Part shown: piece after piece, positions 51,641 to 63,283 of the stretch
How positions within the stretch are numbered: position 1 is the first letter of the stretch
Layout of the letters: every line of letters begins with the position of its first letter
NCBI RefSeq assembly: GCF_040412425.1
Contig: NC_089744.1
Location: 31,521,001 to 31,585,000, forward strand
Direction: 5' to 3'
DNA: 64,000 nucleotides
Source: Macrobrachium rosenbergii
Taxonomy: Eukaryota; Arthropoda; Malacostraca; Decapoda; Palaemonidae
Notes under the pieces: model-generated
What the model was told of the DNA's origin: nothing
The model's input: only the letters and a program-made list of their open reading frames with translations
The model's database searches: none
Position numbers and translations under genes: made by a program

Positions 51641-52058
51641 TAAATCCGACACACCATTATGAAACCTTAAAAGCTTTCTTAAAATGAATCCTGCTCCCCT
51701 TAATGGACATGCTTGTTCCTTGAACAGTCGCTTTTGCATTTTGCTGGCTTTTCTAGTGTGAGAAAACTCGGTCCTTTATCCAACCACCTTCAAGGAAGAG
51801 GCAAATGCACTTTTCTTAAATACATTATTCAATCAGTTACAATTCTGTATGCTTCTGGTGTTCATACAAGCATACACAGTGTAGATGTATACATGCATAG
51901 ATCAGTCAGCATCATTTACAAGTTGAGCTCTTCTTACACTTTTTTGTCAAACATCATAATAAAGTTTAGCGAAAAAATAAATCCTCGAGGCAAACATGAA
52001 CTAATAATCACAAGTACAATTTTCACCAAGGCTGATCACAAACGATTATTAATACCGG

Positions 52059-52062
<4 letters not shown>

Positions 52063-52137
<75 letters not shown>
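52063..52137. repeat. (CT)n microsatellite, about 75 bp
   Basis: Uninterrupted CT run. Confidence 0.97.
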
Positions 52138-52143
<6 letters not shown>

Positions 52144-52406
52144 AGCTAGGAAGGTCCGGCGGCATCCCGTACCGTCTCTATTAGCGGCTCCCACACTCAC
52201 CCCAGTAGGAAAGGTCACACCTGTTTGCATAATCAAAGGACTCTCGGATGAGACCATGTCCATGTATTCTAGGATGGTCACACACACACACACACACAGT
52301 ATATGGGAAAAGAAGTTGCCGATCCTGTCTCTTCATAAATTTTACAGTGATTTTACTAATCGCTTCGATACATTATGCATGTGTATACACACACAGACGC
52401 ATATAT

Positions 52407-52524
<118 letters not shown>

Positions 52525-53424
52525 TACCAGACCACCCATATATATCACAGTTTACCTTTCCTACTTGTGGCATTGTTGACACCCACATGATTTAACAAGC
52601 AGTGTTTGACAATCAGCATATTAGATATTCGTCAACACTGGCAACCTAAGTATCAGATATTCAACAACAATATACAGCATTACGTCGTTGTGACGCTCAT
52701 CTCTTTCAGTCTCTTCCATATTCACTTGTCGATTCAGAGACCTTTATTATCTCCTCTACCAATCCCATTATTTAGAATTCCCTCAGTTCCTGTTTTTCCT
52801 TGTTCATTAAGCCCTTCCCTTTTTTTGCGATAACCTGTCGCTTCTTTCAAAACAGCATCAAACTTTAAACGTCAATCTGTAGTTTGGGCCTTTTTAAGGT
52901 ATATTTGTCGCCCCCCCCCCTCAGTTGAACACCAAATAAAATTCCAGCGAGCTAGTTCTTTTATTAATTTTTTTTTCTGTGAGAGAAGAAAAATAAAAAT
53001 ATATTTACTAGAAGGATATAGATAACAGTCTTCTTCAGCTCACAAGTAATTTACAAAATCTAACTTGCCTTAACATTGTAAAAATAATTTTAGTTAATTT
53101 CTATGAATCACAGTCATAAACAAACAGAATGCGATTCCATATACTTCAATCATCTAACACACATACATATGAATACACATAAAGAGAAGCAGACAGACTA
53201 GCAAAACAAAGAATCTTCTGAACGCCTGTCTTCCTTGCCTCCACGATTTTACCTGCAATGCAGCTTGTCTAAACATCAATTTATCAGCATGTAAGTCTCG
53301 CTACCCGCTATAAAGTCACTATCTACATCTAAACACAGACCCTACCAGTGGGGAGGTGTGCGTGCCAGTCAGTCCATCAGAAAGCATAACAAATAAATTA
53401 GCATTCGACAAAATGTGCAAAAAA

Positions 53425-53430
<6 letters not shown>

Positions 53431-53490
<60 letters not shown>
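53431..53490. repeat. (CT)n microsatellite, about 60 bp
   Basis: Uninterrupted CT run. Confidence 0.97.
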
Positions 53491-53495
<5 letters not shown>

Positions 53496-53969
53496 AATAC
53501 AGTTAAGAAACTGACGATTGCGGGGTCTCATACAGTAATTGCATAGACCCAATAACGTAGACGGTACCCAATATCTGTGCTAGATCTGCATGAACTGGGT
53601 TATGCAATCAACCTGAAATATCCAAGAGCTGCATAAAACTTAAATGCATACCCCGTCTTAGCAAGGCTGTCACACTAGCAGAACAGGGGAAGGGTCAGCA
53701 TACAAATCACACTGATTCGTCACCTTTATATTTGGTATATCACACTTCTGGGGATTCATACAGGACAGGAATTTCCTCAGTTGGGAAAACGGACGTCGGG
53801 AGGGATTTAAGAGATAATAAATAAGGTCTACGACCGAAATCCACTAGCGATCTGGGACGTGATTAACAATATATGACCTTAAGAGTTACATATCAGGATA
53901 AACAGGGTTGCAATTATATAAATCTCACAGCTGAGAATAAGTGAGAAGAGCGGAATGGTTGGTAATCTG

Positions 53970-53971
<2 letters not shown>

Positions 53972-54031
<60 letters not shown>
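53972..54031. repeat. Compound (CT)n(AC)n microsatellite
   Basis: CT run 53972-54020 then ACACACACACA. Confidence 0.95.
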
Positions 54032-54524
54032 TTTTCTCTGACCTTCTGCGTGTCTGAGCGAAAGAAGCCCCTTAAGTACCACTAACACAACACCCCCGCC
54101 AATCCTCTTCCTCATGTCCTCCTCTTTCTCTTCTCTTATATTTTTTCTTCTTCTTCTCCTCCTTCTTCCCAAACCCAAACGTCAGTCCCTGGTGTCGGTT
54201 TCCTATCTCCGGATGACCGTCTTTCCTCAGCGGGAGCAGCCAGCCTCTCTTCTTCACCCTTGTCACCCTCATCACCATCGAGGGTTCCCCAGATACTTTC
54301 AAAAGCGATTCGACAACAATTTTCTCATAAGGATCGGTTACGTGGTATGGTAAGTTTTATACAAATATACAAAATACCAAAGTAAGTCTATACATGGCCA
54401 AACAAGCGAAAAACATTGGCGACGAAATTCCATTACGCCTATTATACATTACGTCGACCAGCCCAATTTGCTTTCGTTCTTTGGATTCATAAGTAAACAA
54501 TAACAACAACAAAAACAACAACAA

Positions 54525-54525
<1 letters not shown>

Positions 54526-54580
<55 letters not shown>
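54526..54580. repeat. (AAT)n microsatellite, about 55 bp
   Basis: AAT run preceded by degenerate AACAACAACAAAAACAAC. Confidence 0.94.
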
Positions 54581-54599
54581 GTATGATTTTTAACAATAA

Positions 54600-55464
54600 T
54601 GCCTTCATCAATAATATAATCGCCACTTAACCTCCCATAATATGTAAAACCAATAACCATAAACATGGTGAAAGGAAATCACAAAAAAACAAAGCTAATA
54701 TCAAGAAAGCCCTACACATCACTGTCAGTTATGCCAGTGCAAAACTAAAGAGGGCCAAAACTAGAAGAATGACTAAATATAGGAGAAGCGAGAAAACTTG
54801 GAAGAAAAACAGCCACAGCGGATAAAATGCTGAAATTCAAATGGCATTCAAGCAGACGTTCTCGGATTACTTCACCTGAGAGTGACGTCATACTGTGAGT
54901 ATTGACTGCTGACGTCAGAGAGCTGCATAAAGTGGTATTATTCATTTCACTATGGCCAACACAAGACGAAAATGGATAGTGGGAGGCACGTGAGAAAAGA
55001 ACGTCGAGGAGCAGGAGGAGGAGGAGGAGGAATCTTCAAGGTACTTCAGTTATGTTATCAATAAAAACACAATCAGAAATAGCCCAAAATAATCTCAATA
55101 CAAATGAGTAAACAAAAACCCAAGTTACTTGACAAATATCATCATCAGTTACAAAATTACATAATAGGTCCTAAACTAAGCCATAAACACGCCATGATAT
55201 TAACAATTGAAGAAAAAAAAAGAGTATTACATCAAAGAGATGAAACAAAACATACTCTAAAGATGCTCACTCGAGTTGAAGAGGTTTGCTCTCGAACTCC
55301 CGAGCGGCAAGTTTACGCCCAAGGAAGGAGAACAGCAGATAGACAGATCGCCAAAGTTGGTCAAGGGCGGAAAGGACGAGTGCCATCTTGAAAACATGGC
55401 TTATCGCTAACCATCAAACGACGATCCTACTTGCAAGAAGTTGCGTACGTTCAAGAACCAGTGC

Positions 55465-55507
<43 letters not shown>

Positions 55508-56640
55508 TTGTAAGTGACAAGGACAGTACTGACATAAGAGAAGAGGGGCTACCAGTGAGTTGCTACAGCTTTAAAATACTCTCAACTGAGAAAGGTACAA
55601 CTTGCCATGCTACTCAAACGGTATTGCAACAAGGAACAGAATATGTTGCAAAGTATGGATCAGAACGAGTCGCATAACGAGCATAAAGTTGATAGGTATC
55701 CAACCGAAGAGTAAGCACAATCAACAGGCAACCTCATTTCAAATTCAAGTTTAATCACCGATAAATGAAAGCTACAGCCCCCAATTTTTGCCTAAAAAAA
55801 TAAAATGTACAAATGAATGCTTTTGCTTTAACCAATCGATCACGCAAATAACCGTCGAATCAGGCAATCGAACCAGGGTTACTCGCTCAATACAATGTAA
55901 TATCCAAGTGTACACGAAAAAATTGACACAGTACTTCATCCTCAACAGCTCATCCTCTGGTGGTAGTGAGTATTGCACGTATAGTGACCATCAGTCCGAA
56001 TGACCACTATGCAAGCTCTCATGATGTCCACCAATGTCCCATACGAGATATTTTCTTTACCAGTCCATGAAAGTCTGGTAGTGTCCTTCTGGAAATTCCT
56101 CTATGTGAAAAGTCATCTCAAAAGTTACAGGAACTGAATTTTATGCTGCCATGTCACAATCTCATTTAGGTTTTCATCATGTAGCTGTTGTTCACTGATC
56201 TCTATTTATTACTGTTCTGTGTGGTTCATTTTACGACAATCCTCTTCCTTTTTCTTTTGCCCTTTTCACAGGTGGTATTCCTATTCTGTTGAAGTTTTAG
56301 TCATGCCTTTATATTGTTTAATATGAAAGGGTACAAGTTATATATTTAAATATGTAATAATAATAATCCATAAAGTACTGAAGGTAAGTAAAAAGGGAAA
56401 ATATTATTTTGAAACATTCAAATTCAAACCTGTAACACATTTTCGCTGTATCAATCATGCTGAAAATACTGTAATACCTGAACGAAAGACAATCTTTAAA
56501 TTACACAGCTAGCTTGAGATGAAATAAAATGTAGATGAAATAACTTTCCTAAAGAAATTATGCACGTCTCTCTCTCTCTCTCTCTCTCTGTTATGCACAC
56601 ATACACGAGCAAACACACATCAATAAATTCAACCTAAGGA
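54600..56640. other. No gene recognised
   Basis: Includes a GA run at 55467-55503 and a short CT run at 56567-56589. The 95-codon plus frame 55104-55391 has no recognised motif. Nothing here can be tied to the THAP exons downstream. Confidence 0.4.
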
Positions 56641-56661
56641 TTGCTGTGTGTTGATTGCCAG

Positions 56662-56786
56662 ATGTGGCAGCGGCAGCAACTGCACAGACCTGCAGTAACA
56701 GAGCCACCTCTGGCACACAGTGCTGGGCCAGCAAATGTTACAGACAGAAACAGGATCACAAAAGAACAGAGGATCACATTCCACAA
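56662..56786 (+). CDS. THAP zinc-finger gene or pseudogene, putative first domain exon
   Basis: Two frames share one THAP domain here. In the frame starting at TGC 56721 the sequence reads CWASKCYRQKQDHK, the C-x4-C pair that opens a THAP finger. In the +1 frame the last codons read EQRITFHK up to position 56786, where GTAAGT gives a strong splice donor. ITFHKFP is the THAP signature, and FP is supplied by the exon at 57851 when split after the second base of the Lys codon (AA|A). The two halves are therefore offset by one base, most simply an extra A in the AAAA run at about 56760. The FHK frame is open from an ATG at 56662, but that version lacks the cysteines. Either the copy is a pseudogene or the extra base is a sequencing error. 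THAP fingers bind DNA and occur in transcription regulators and P-element-like transposases. Confidence 0.6.
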
Positions 56787-57850
56787 GTAAGTGATATATT
56801 TTCATTCAGGAAAATCTTTATACGTGTGTTGAACAACCTCAAACAAGTAAACATGTGTTAGATCACAGTCAACTACACCCCTTATTTTTGAGCTATTAAT
56901 GAATTTTGTAATAAGCACTTTATTAAAGCCTATTTGACATTAAATTCATATAGCCTAATAAATTAGCATGCAGGGTTACTGTCAGTCCATATAACCATGG
57001 TTAATTCTGACAATTTTCCCTACTACTAGTACTACAATGTACATAGTATCATGAGGCCTAGCCCTAGGCCTGCTGCAGTTTTAAGTGTTAATGAAGAGTT
57101 ATAATGTTATTTATCATGTTATCAGTAAAGTTCTCAAACCTCCTTGGCTGCAGAGGACTCAGCTGAATTTGATTCCTCAATTTAACCATTATCATTTTTA
57201 CCCTAAAGGATACTTCATATTCATATTACATTACAGCTTTAAAAGTAAACTTCATCAACTAGCTAGCCTACATGTAAACTTTACCAATTAGCTAGTCTAC
57301 TAGGGTTGGTCATCAAATAACTAAGGGTAGCCTACCATAGCGTAACCTTAACTTAGCAAAGGTAGCATAACTTGGCATAATCTTCAGGAATGCTGATTTT
57401 TCTCTCTGTCCCTCTCCACAGACTATGAAATACAGCTCAAGTCTTGGCTAGCTATGAAAGTCTAAGTTATTCTTACAGGCTAGCCTAACTTAGACTGTAC
57501 AATGTAAATAAGTATTTTGAATTATAGGTCAGTATGACTGCGACATGTTACATAGCTTTATATATGTACCTCCTGGTAATAACTGCACTTGAAGCTGTAC
57601 AAACAGCTTCTCTGTCACGGTTCAAATGCTCTGATCTGGTTCTGTACGGTATGTAGAGTGTGCTCTCTCCTAAATCACAAATGTATCAAAATGAATTAGT
57701 GCAGATTGTAATTACATTTATACTGTAATTAATAAATAGTTTCTCTTATAAGATCTTAAAAATGTCCAGCAGGTCAGCGCAGGGAGCTTGTTGTTAAAAA
57801 TATGTGACATGTGAGATTCAGGACTGATTTTTGTCAATTTTGTGTTTAAG

Positions 57851-58036
57851 ATTTCCTGACAAGAACAAAGAGCGAGACCGCTACCTTACTTGGGTTAGAA
57901 ACTGCAGAAGGGATAAAGAGCCAAACGATGGATCCCGCATATGTAGCAAGCATTTTCTCCCAAAGTACATTTTCAAACCTCCTGGTATGCATAAGCTCAA
58001 GTTTCTGCAGCAGACTTTGAAGTCCAGAATATGTTA
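57851..58036 (+). CDS. THAP zinc-finger gene or pseudogene, putative second exon
   Basis: After TTTGTGTTTAAG (acceptor) the frame reads FPDKNKERDRYLTWVRNCRR, then ...NDGSRICSKHFLPKYIF. This carries the conserved FP, the Trp of R..W (codon 57890-57892) and the C-x2-H pair (Cys 57942, His 57951) with HF directly after. Together with CWASKC in the upstream exon, the spacing from the second Cys to the C-x2-H is about 46 residues, inside the usual THAP range of 35-50. A GTATGC that could act as a donor lies inside FKPPG at about 57985. Otherwise the frame stops at TAA 58034-58036. No downstream exon or transposase region could be identified. I cannot tell a host THAP gene from a THAP-bearing transposon remnant. 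Confidence 0.65.
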
Positions 58037-58049
58037 AGAGGCAACAACG

Positions 58050-59280
58050 TGGCTACCAATGCAGATTTAGTCTAATAAGAAGTAACCAGTAGGGGCAAGC
58101 CGGCACATACATCAGTACTGGCAACGGCAAGATTTATGCAGCCCTGCGAACTACAATATTAATTGTATCCCTATTAATAGTATCAGGTACAGTAAATTTT
58201 AAAATCATATAAAATGACTGTACAGGCTACTGGATATTGGCTGTTAGGCATCAGGCTATTAAGCCTAGGCTATTAATAATACTATTATGCCTATGGATGA
58301 AGCTTATATGGGATGACAGCGTTGGAGATGACAATTATTTTAGTATACTGTTGCCAAATCTTACTGCCTGTCAGTTTGACCCGTGAATAAAAAACGATAA
58401 TAAATAGTTCTGCCTCTAGAGAGTAAAACTAAATTTATGGTGGAAAGAAAGGCACATAACGTCGGCATATTGGTCAACTTTATTGCTCAAGTGTATAAAA
58501 GCTACAACAGACAGAATAAATATTTCTGTTTCTATATATAGTACACACTGTTCTTTGTAAATGCTGCAAAGGCCATTTACTAATCTTTAAAGACTGCTGA
58601 GTAAATTGCCTGTCAATGCTGCATGATCATAATGTTGTAACGTTGCCATATCTGCAAAAATTATGGCTTAACTGTAGAAAAAATATACCAGCAAAATAAA
58701 ATATTTTCATTTCTGCATACAGTACATAATGTATTTAGTAAATGGTGCATAAATCATCGACAGTCTTGAAGGAAAGCCGAGAAAACACGTTTTAAAATGC
58801 ACACGGTTTCACATTAGATTGCATGAGTTGCATCATTGTTTACAAAAGAATCAACACATAGCAATGGCGCCAGGCAGTGCACGTCACAAACTGGTTGGCT
58901 ATCATACGCTGCCCAATCTCTCCCTCCATATCTATGAGATGAGTAACCGCAGTCATTTTGTGATGATAGCTCGGTATCCTGAATGTGAGGCATTTATGGA
59001 TTCGAGAAAAAGCATTCTATTGTAATGTAGAGATGGGAATAACTACAATTCCCTATTCTGGGTCCTTCAGATGGAAGTTATTTTCATATCGATAGGGGTT
59101 ATCAAATTCCTACGAAAGGCTGGTCTTCTCTATATATATAATATAAATAATTTTCGTTATGCTTACGGTGCTCTACTGTATACTTACTGTACATGTTATA
59201 CGATGTTGTAATCCCATTGCGCTGATGTATTTACTGGTGCATGAATTTTTGTCACTTACACGCGTCTGACATTTTAACGT
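58050..59280. other. Unassigned stretch downstream of the THAP exon
   Basis: Two weakly similar blocks, AGAATAAATATTTCTGTTTC near 58512 and AAAATAAAATATTTTCATTT near 58694, are both followed by a GTACA(C/T)A...GTAAATG.TGC pattern, hinting at an old duplication with a period of about 180 bp. A 68-codon plus frame at 58819-59025 has no recognised motif. Confidence 0.35.
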
Positions 59281-59285
59281 TCACA

Positions 59286-60217
59286 ATTATTATTATTATT
59301 ATTATTATTATTGTTATTATTATTATTCAGAGCATGAAACCTATTAGGGCAGTAATGCACTGCACCTTCGCTTGAACTTGTGAAGATCCATTTGCACGAC
59401 ATCCTCTGGGAGGCTGTTCCACAGTCCAACGGTGTGAGGAATAAAGGACCTCTGGTACTGAGAAGTTCGACAGCGAGGCACATTTACACATGTTGGTGCT
59501 GCTGTTCGGTGAATCTGGTTGCTCTCGGCAGACTCTCGACAGATAAGGGGGATCAGGGATCAATTGTGAATGTGAAAGATCTCTGTTGAAGTACAACTTA
59601 TGAAAAAGTGACAAACAAGAGACCATCCGTCGATGGTCAGAGTCATAACTACTACTATTGGGAAACAGAAACCTACCACCACGAACCACTCTCTCTAAAA
59701 GAGATAAATCTCTGGCAGAAGCAGACATCCACACCGGAGAACAGTATTCTAGTAAAGGAAGGACAAATGACCTAAACCGGCTGCATTGATTTTATCATTA
59801 TTATAAATATATGAAGCTTTACGAACAATTCCTAACTTTCGTGCGGCATTTGCTGAAACTTTCACTAGATGTTTCTCAAAAGTTAGGTGGGAGTCAAAGG
59901 TCACGCCTAGAATAGTTAAAGCTTCAGACTCATTCAGCAAAGTTACATCCACCTGAAGGGGAGGATGGGGTGGGAAATCTGTACGGGATCTGCTAATCAA
60001 TAGGTCCATGTCCCGACTGAGGCTGAGGGCAGTTTCATTTGTCAAAAGTGGAGACTTAACTACACCCACAAGTGTTGCATCACCGGCATACTGAACAATC
60101 TTGTTTTCCAGGCCAACAACCATGTCATTTGTATACACTAAAAATAACAGTGGACCAACAACACTGCCTTGTGGAACTCCAGACACAATAGGTCTTGGTT
60201 CACTAAAGATCCCGTCC
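59286..60217 (-). pseudogene. 5'-truncated jockey/I-like LINE with (TAA)n tail and mutated YADD
   Basis: Minus strand. The reverse transcriptase region opens with VDGIFSEPRPIVSGVPQGS and VVGPLLFLVYTNDM, then VQYAGDATLVGVV, where the catalytic YADD reads YAGD. It continues through LTILGVTFDSHLTFEKHL and ARKLGIVRKASYIY. Near 59775-59800 the frame shifts and it continues as LPLLEYCSPVWMSAS and LLERVVRGGRFLF. Near 59520-59550 it shifts again and ends RSFIPHTVGLWNSLPEDVV then KFKRRCSALLP and TAA at 59344. Only about 16 nt separate that stop from a (TAA)n run (59286-59327 on the plus strand as ATT), a trinucleotide tail like those of I-clade elements. The 5' side is cut at about 60217, where a foldback element begins. 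The missing aspartate and two frameshifts make it inactive. Confidence 0.88.
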
Positions 60218-60495
60218 ACAGCAATATTGTTTAATATGACATTCACTAGACTCTGGAAATAACTCACGCCAAAGGTGAATTGTAATTGATAAATGCTTCG
60301 TCCCCGATAGGATTCGAACCGTTGCCTGGTTTAAAAACAAAGACAGACAGTGACTTTGACCACAAGGCTAGAAAGCCGGTAATCGAAGTCACTGGCAGCG
60401 GTTCGAATCTTGCCAGGGACGAAGCGCCATCAAGTCTCCTTGGGTGTAAGTTATTCCCAGGGCAGAGTGAATTCGATATTAAACGATATTTGTGA
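60218..60495 (-). mobile_element. Foldback element with tRNA-like promoter boxes in its arms
   Basis: The left arm (60218-60325) and the reverse complement of the right arm (60392-60495) align throughout. Landmarks are TTTAATAT, ATTCACT, GGAAATAACTCAC against GGGAATAACTTAC, GCTTCGTCCC and GATTCGAACCG. Between them is a smaller inverted pair (CAGTGACTT/AAGTCACTG, about 60348 and 60386). On the minus strand, TAGCCTTGTGG (near 60361-60371) matches a pol III A box, and GGTTCGAATCC (60309-60319) matches a B box about 40 bp downstream, so the element is tRNA-related. A B-box-like GGTTCGAATC also occurs on the plus strand in the other arm. Transcription by RNA polymerase III is inferred, not shown. 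It sits exactly where the neighbouring LINE is truncated. Confidence 0.78.
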
Positions 60496-60499
60496 TATA

Positions 60500-60990
60500 A
60501 AATTTGTAGAAGGGCTATATGAATGGTGTGCCTGAAAAGTTTCAAAGACTTCTTCATCAAGAAAAAGCACTACTGACAACGTGGTAGTTTAAACGAATGT
60601 TTATTTCGTAATGTGCAACACAACAATCAAACAAACAAACAGCTGCAGTTTGGAATACAATACTCCGTAATACACACTTGTGCACAAAACCATCTCGTTG
60701 GTCTTCGGCACCGCATGGCAACATTAAAATAAGGATGAGAAGAAACACTTTAGATTAGAAAACAAAGCACACACTGCCCTGACCTTATGACCCGATGCTA
60801 TGACCTACCACTTTCCTTCCTGCCCCACCTTTGAGAGAGAGAGAGAGAGAGAGAGAGAATTTTCTTACGTCACACTGCGGGATCAGTGGTACCTAGATAT
60901 ATGAGCTCAGTCACCACACTGAATGGGGAGGGGTCAAGGATGAAATGTTGGAACCATGAAACCACTATACTTAAAAGTGGAAGCGGCAGA
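60500..60990. other. No gene recognised; short GA tract
   Basis: A GA run of about 24 bp at 60834-60857. Otherwise unassigned sequence. Confidence 0.45.
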
Positions 60991-61118
<128 letters not shown>

Positions 61119-61544
61119 CTAGATATATATGTGTGTGTGTATCTGTGTGCATGTATGTGCACAGTTAACATGCACTTGTGTCTGTATTTATAAAGGGCAA
61201 ATTGATATCCTACTTTTTTTTAATGAAACAATGCCGCATCACGATATGGCGACTACTTTCGATCTATTTTGCTGAGGGATGAGGTCGATTCTCAGTAGTG
61301 AAGTAATATTCGGGATGTGAAGATTATGAGCGCTTGTTTCCAAAACAAGAGCTTCCCCTGTCAGGGATCGAATCGATATGAAAAAAAAAAATCAGAAGTC
61401 ACTCACGGTCATACAGTTGCTGGATGAACCCCTGTACGGTAAAAATTCCCAGTAAGCAGTCTCAAACACCTGCACAGATGGCAGCAGCAAATCCCTCTCG
61501 CACACAAAAACCATTTACGCTTCCTTCTAAGACCTCTTCATCCA

Positions 61545-62195
61545 AAGAAATCAACCTTTTCTGGGTCATCATTGCTTCTTCCCCCTGACACTTCTAAAGT
61601 AATACTCTCTATTCCCCAACCTACAATCAGCCATTCTTTCCACAGGGCCTAACCACCTCAAAATGTGATCCATCCTTTCACCTACGGTAACTTCTTTTCT
61701 TATCACTTCCACATATCTACACATTTCTCACCCTACAAGGTTTTTTTTTACCACTTCCACATACCTACACATCTCTCACCTGCGACTTTTCCTTACGTCG
61801 CTCATGTCCCCCAAACAGTTTATCTCACATGCTTTAAAATTTGTTTATGTCTAGCCTATTAAACATCCACACTTTACTTCCAGAAATGACAACTGATTCA
61901 ACAATCACCTCCTACAGTCACACCTTTGGCTGCTTAATATTTTCCACATACCCACTACCTTACTTGCTTCACTTACTCTGTTACTCCCTCCCTCTCCCAC
62001 CCTACCATCATCAGTTACAGTTATTCTCCAGTACTTGTACGAATCATCCTCTTCCTTTCTTCCTTCCTTCATTAATATTAACATTCATTCTTCGTCTCCC
62101 TGGTTTCGATTTACCCTTGATACCTTCCTTTTGCTCACACGTAGTTTCAACTTTTTCTTCTTGCAACTATTTTACTAGTTCCTGCAGTTTCTAAT
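61545..62195 (-). pseudogene. Decayed RTE-like LINE, C-terminal half
   Basis: On the minus strand near 62170, one frame gives SCKKKKLKLRVSKRKVSRV, which fits the C..(R/K)KLK(V/L).V.KSKVM block that follows the catalytic ADD in RTE-like LINEs. Near 62020-61940 it reads DDGRVGEGGSNRVSEASKVV, the (A)DG...EE...R...GSKVV block. Near 61690-61580 a clean 38-codon stretch reads GERMDHILRWLGPVERMAD then CRLGNREYYF and RGKKQ before a stop. This matches the (V/I)LRWFGHVERM motif near the LINE C terminus. Stops and frame changes separate the blocks. The plus-strand frames in this interval (61665-62194, serine/histidine/leucine-rich) are antisense shadows. Confidence 0.68.
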
Positions 62196-62259
62196 TATTA
62201 TCCCCATTCAGCACTGTGTCGCCTGCAAACATCAGCTATTGCATCATCCATTAACAAAT

Positions 62260-62281
62260 ACACACACACACAAACACACAC

Positions 62282-62366
<85 letters not shown>
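62260..62366. repeat. Compound (AC)n(AT)n microsatellite
   Basis: ACACAC run with one AAAC interruption (62260-62284), then an AT run 62289-62366. Confidence 0.96.
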
Positions 62367-62370
<4 letters not shown>

Positions 62371-62599
62371 GCACCTGCTGACCAAAGTTGCGTATATGTA
62401 TATACCCCATGTTCAGCCGAATGTGGTAAGCTGCAGGCAGTACAGAAAAGGTTATAGGAGCACATAACCTCACCTTAAATAGATTTGTTGAGTCTCAAAT
62501 TTCGACTCCTTATGAAACCACTTTTAGTGAAGAAACGCGTCTAAATTATATCTAGATACATAAAAATGGGTGGATGTATGCATGTACGTGTGTGTGTTC

Positions 62600-63000
62600 C
62601 AGCATAACTCTGAAATGCATGGAGCAATTTCAACCAAACTTGGCATACATATGACTAACTATCTGGAAAAGAATACTGTGGGGGCTAAGACATCACTAGC
62701 ACCAAAAGGGGTAGGGGTGGGAAGGGCTTTCCTGGAATGGGGCTGGTTCTGCCCATAGACGTTGTAACTAAATAAACTCTATGGATTTACCATATCTCAC
62801 TTCAGTATACATATGACTTACAATCTATAAAAGAATATTGTGGGGGTAAAACATCACTGGCACCAAAGGGGGGTGCGGGTAGGAAGGGGGTGGCATGTAA
62901 AAATAACCGAAAATGACAGATATTAATGTCTAATCCATAGTTTTTGAGGTCACTGAGAAGAATAGTGACACCCCCGATGCCCTTCAAGTCCAAGTTCAGC
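62600..63000. repeat. Tandem-module repeat, first part
   Basis: A module starting at about CAACCAAACTTGGCATACAT (62632) contains AAAGAATACTGTGGGGGCTA, GACATCACTAGCACCAAAAG and a G-rich GGGGTGGGAAGG run. At about 62806 the same order starts again (TATACATATGACTTAC, AAAGAATATTGTGGGGGTAA, ACATCACTGGCACCAAAG, GGGTAGGAAGG) and extends through GACAGATATTAATGTCTAAT, ATAGTGACACCCCCGATGCC and TTCAAGTCCAAGTT. This is a satellite-like or element-internal repeat of unknown class. Confidence 0.7.
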
Positions 63001-63002
63001 CT

Positions 63003-63283
63003 GTAAAAGTATACCTTAGTTTAACCAGACCACTGAGCTGATTAACAGCTCTCCTAGGGCTGGCCCGAGGGATTAGACTTATTTTACATGGCTAAGAACC
63101 AATTGGTTACCTAGAAATAGCACCTACAGCTTATTGTGGAATCTGAACCACATTATACAGTGAAATTAATTTCTGTCACCAGAAATAAATTACTTTAATT
63201 ATTCACTGGCTGGCCGAAGACTCGAACTCGGGCCTAGCAGAGTGCTAGCCGACAACTCTACCGACTCGTCCAACGAGGAACAG
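63003..63283 (-). mobile_element. tRNA-related SINE inserted in the tandem-module repeat
   Basis: Read on the minus strand, the 5' end at about 63283 gives GTTCCTCGTTGGACGAGTCG, GGTAGAGTTGTCGG (A-box region) and GCCCGAGTTCGAGTCTTCGG (B box, core GTTCGAGTC). This is a tRNA-like head of about 70 nt. A non-tRNA body of about 200 nt follows, ending near 63003 with GGTTAAACTAAGGTATAC. The same module sequence (GACAGATATTA, AGTCCAAGTT) lies on both sides, so the SINE interrupts it. It has no protein-coding capacity. The tRNA-like part has probably diverged too far to be a working tRNA gene, and a target-site duplication was not evident. Confidence 0.8.

Noticed and set aside
51260..51739. 159-codon minus-strand frame
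   Set aside because: It is the antisense shadow of the LINE blocks on the plus strand (for example GRGRQNKRYMDGI).
63212..63283. Functional tRNA gene on the minus strand
   Set aside because: A and B boxes are present, but a body of about 200 nt continues past the tRNA-like head, the flanking context is repeat DNA, and no clean cloverleaf could be drawn. A SINE head fits better.
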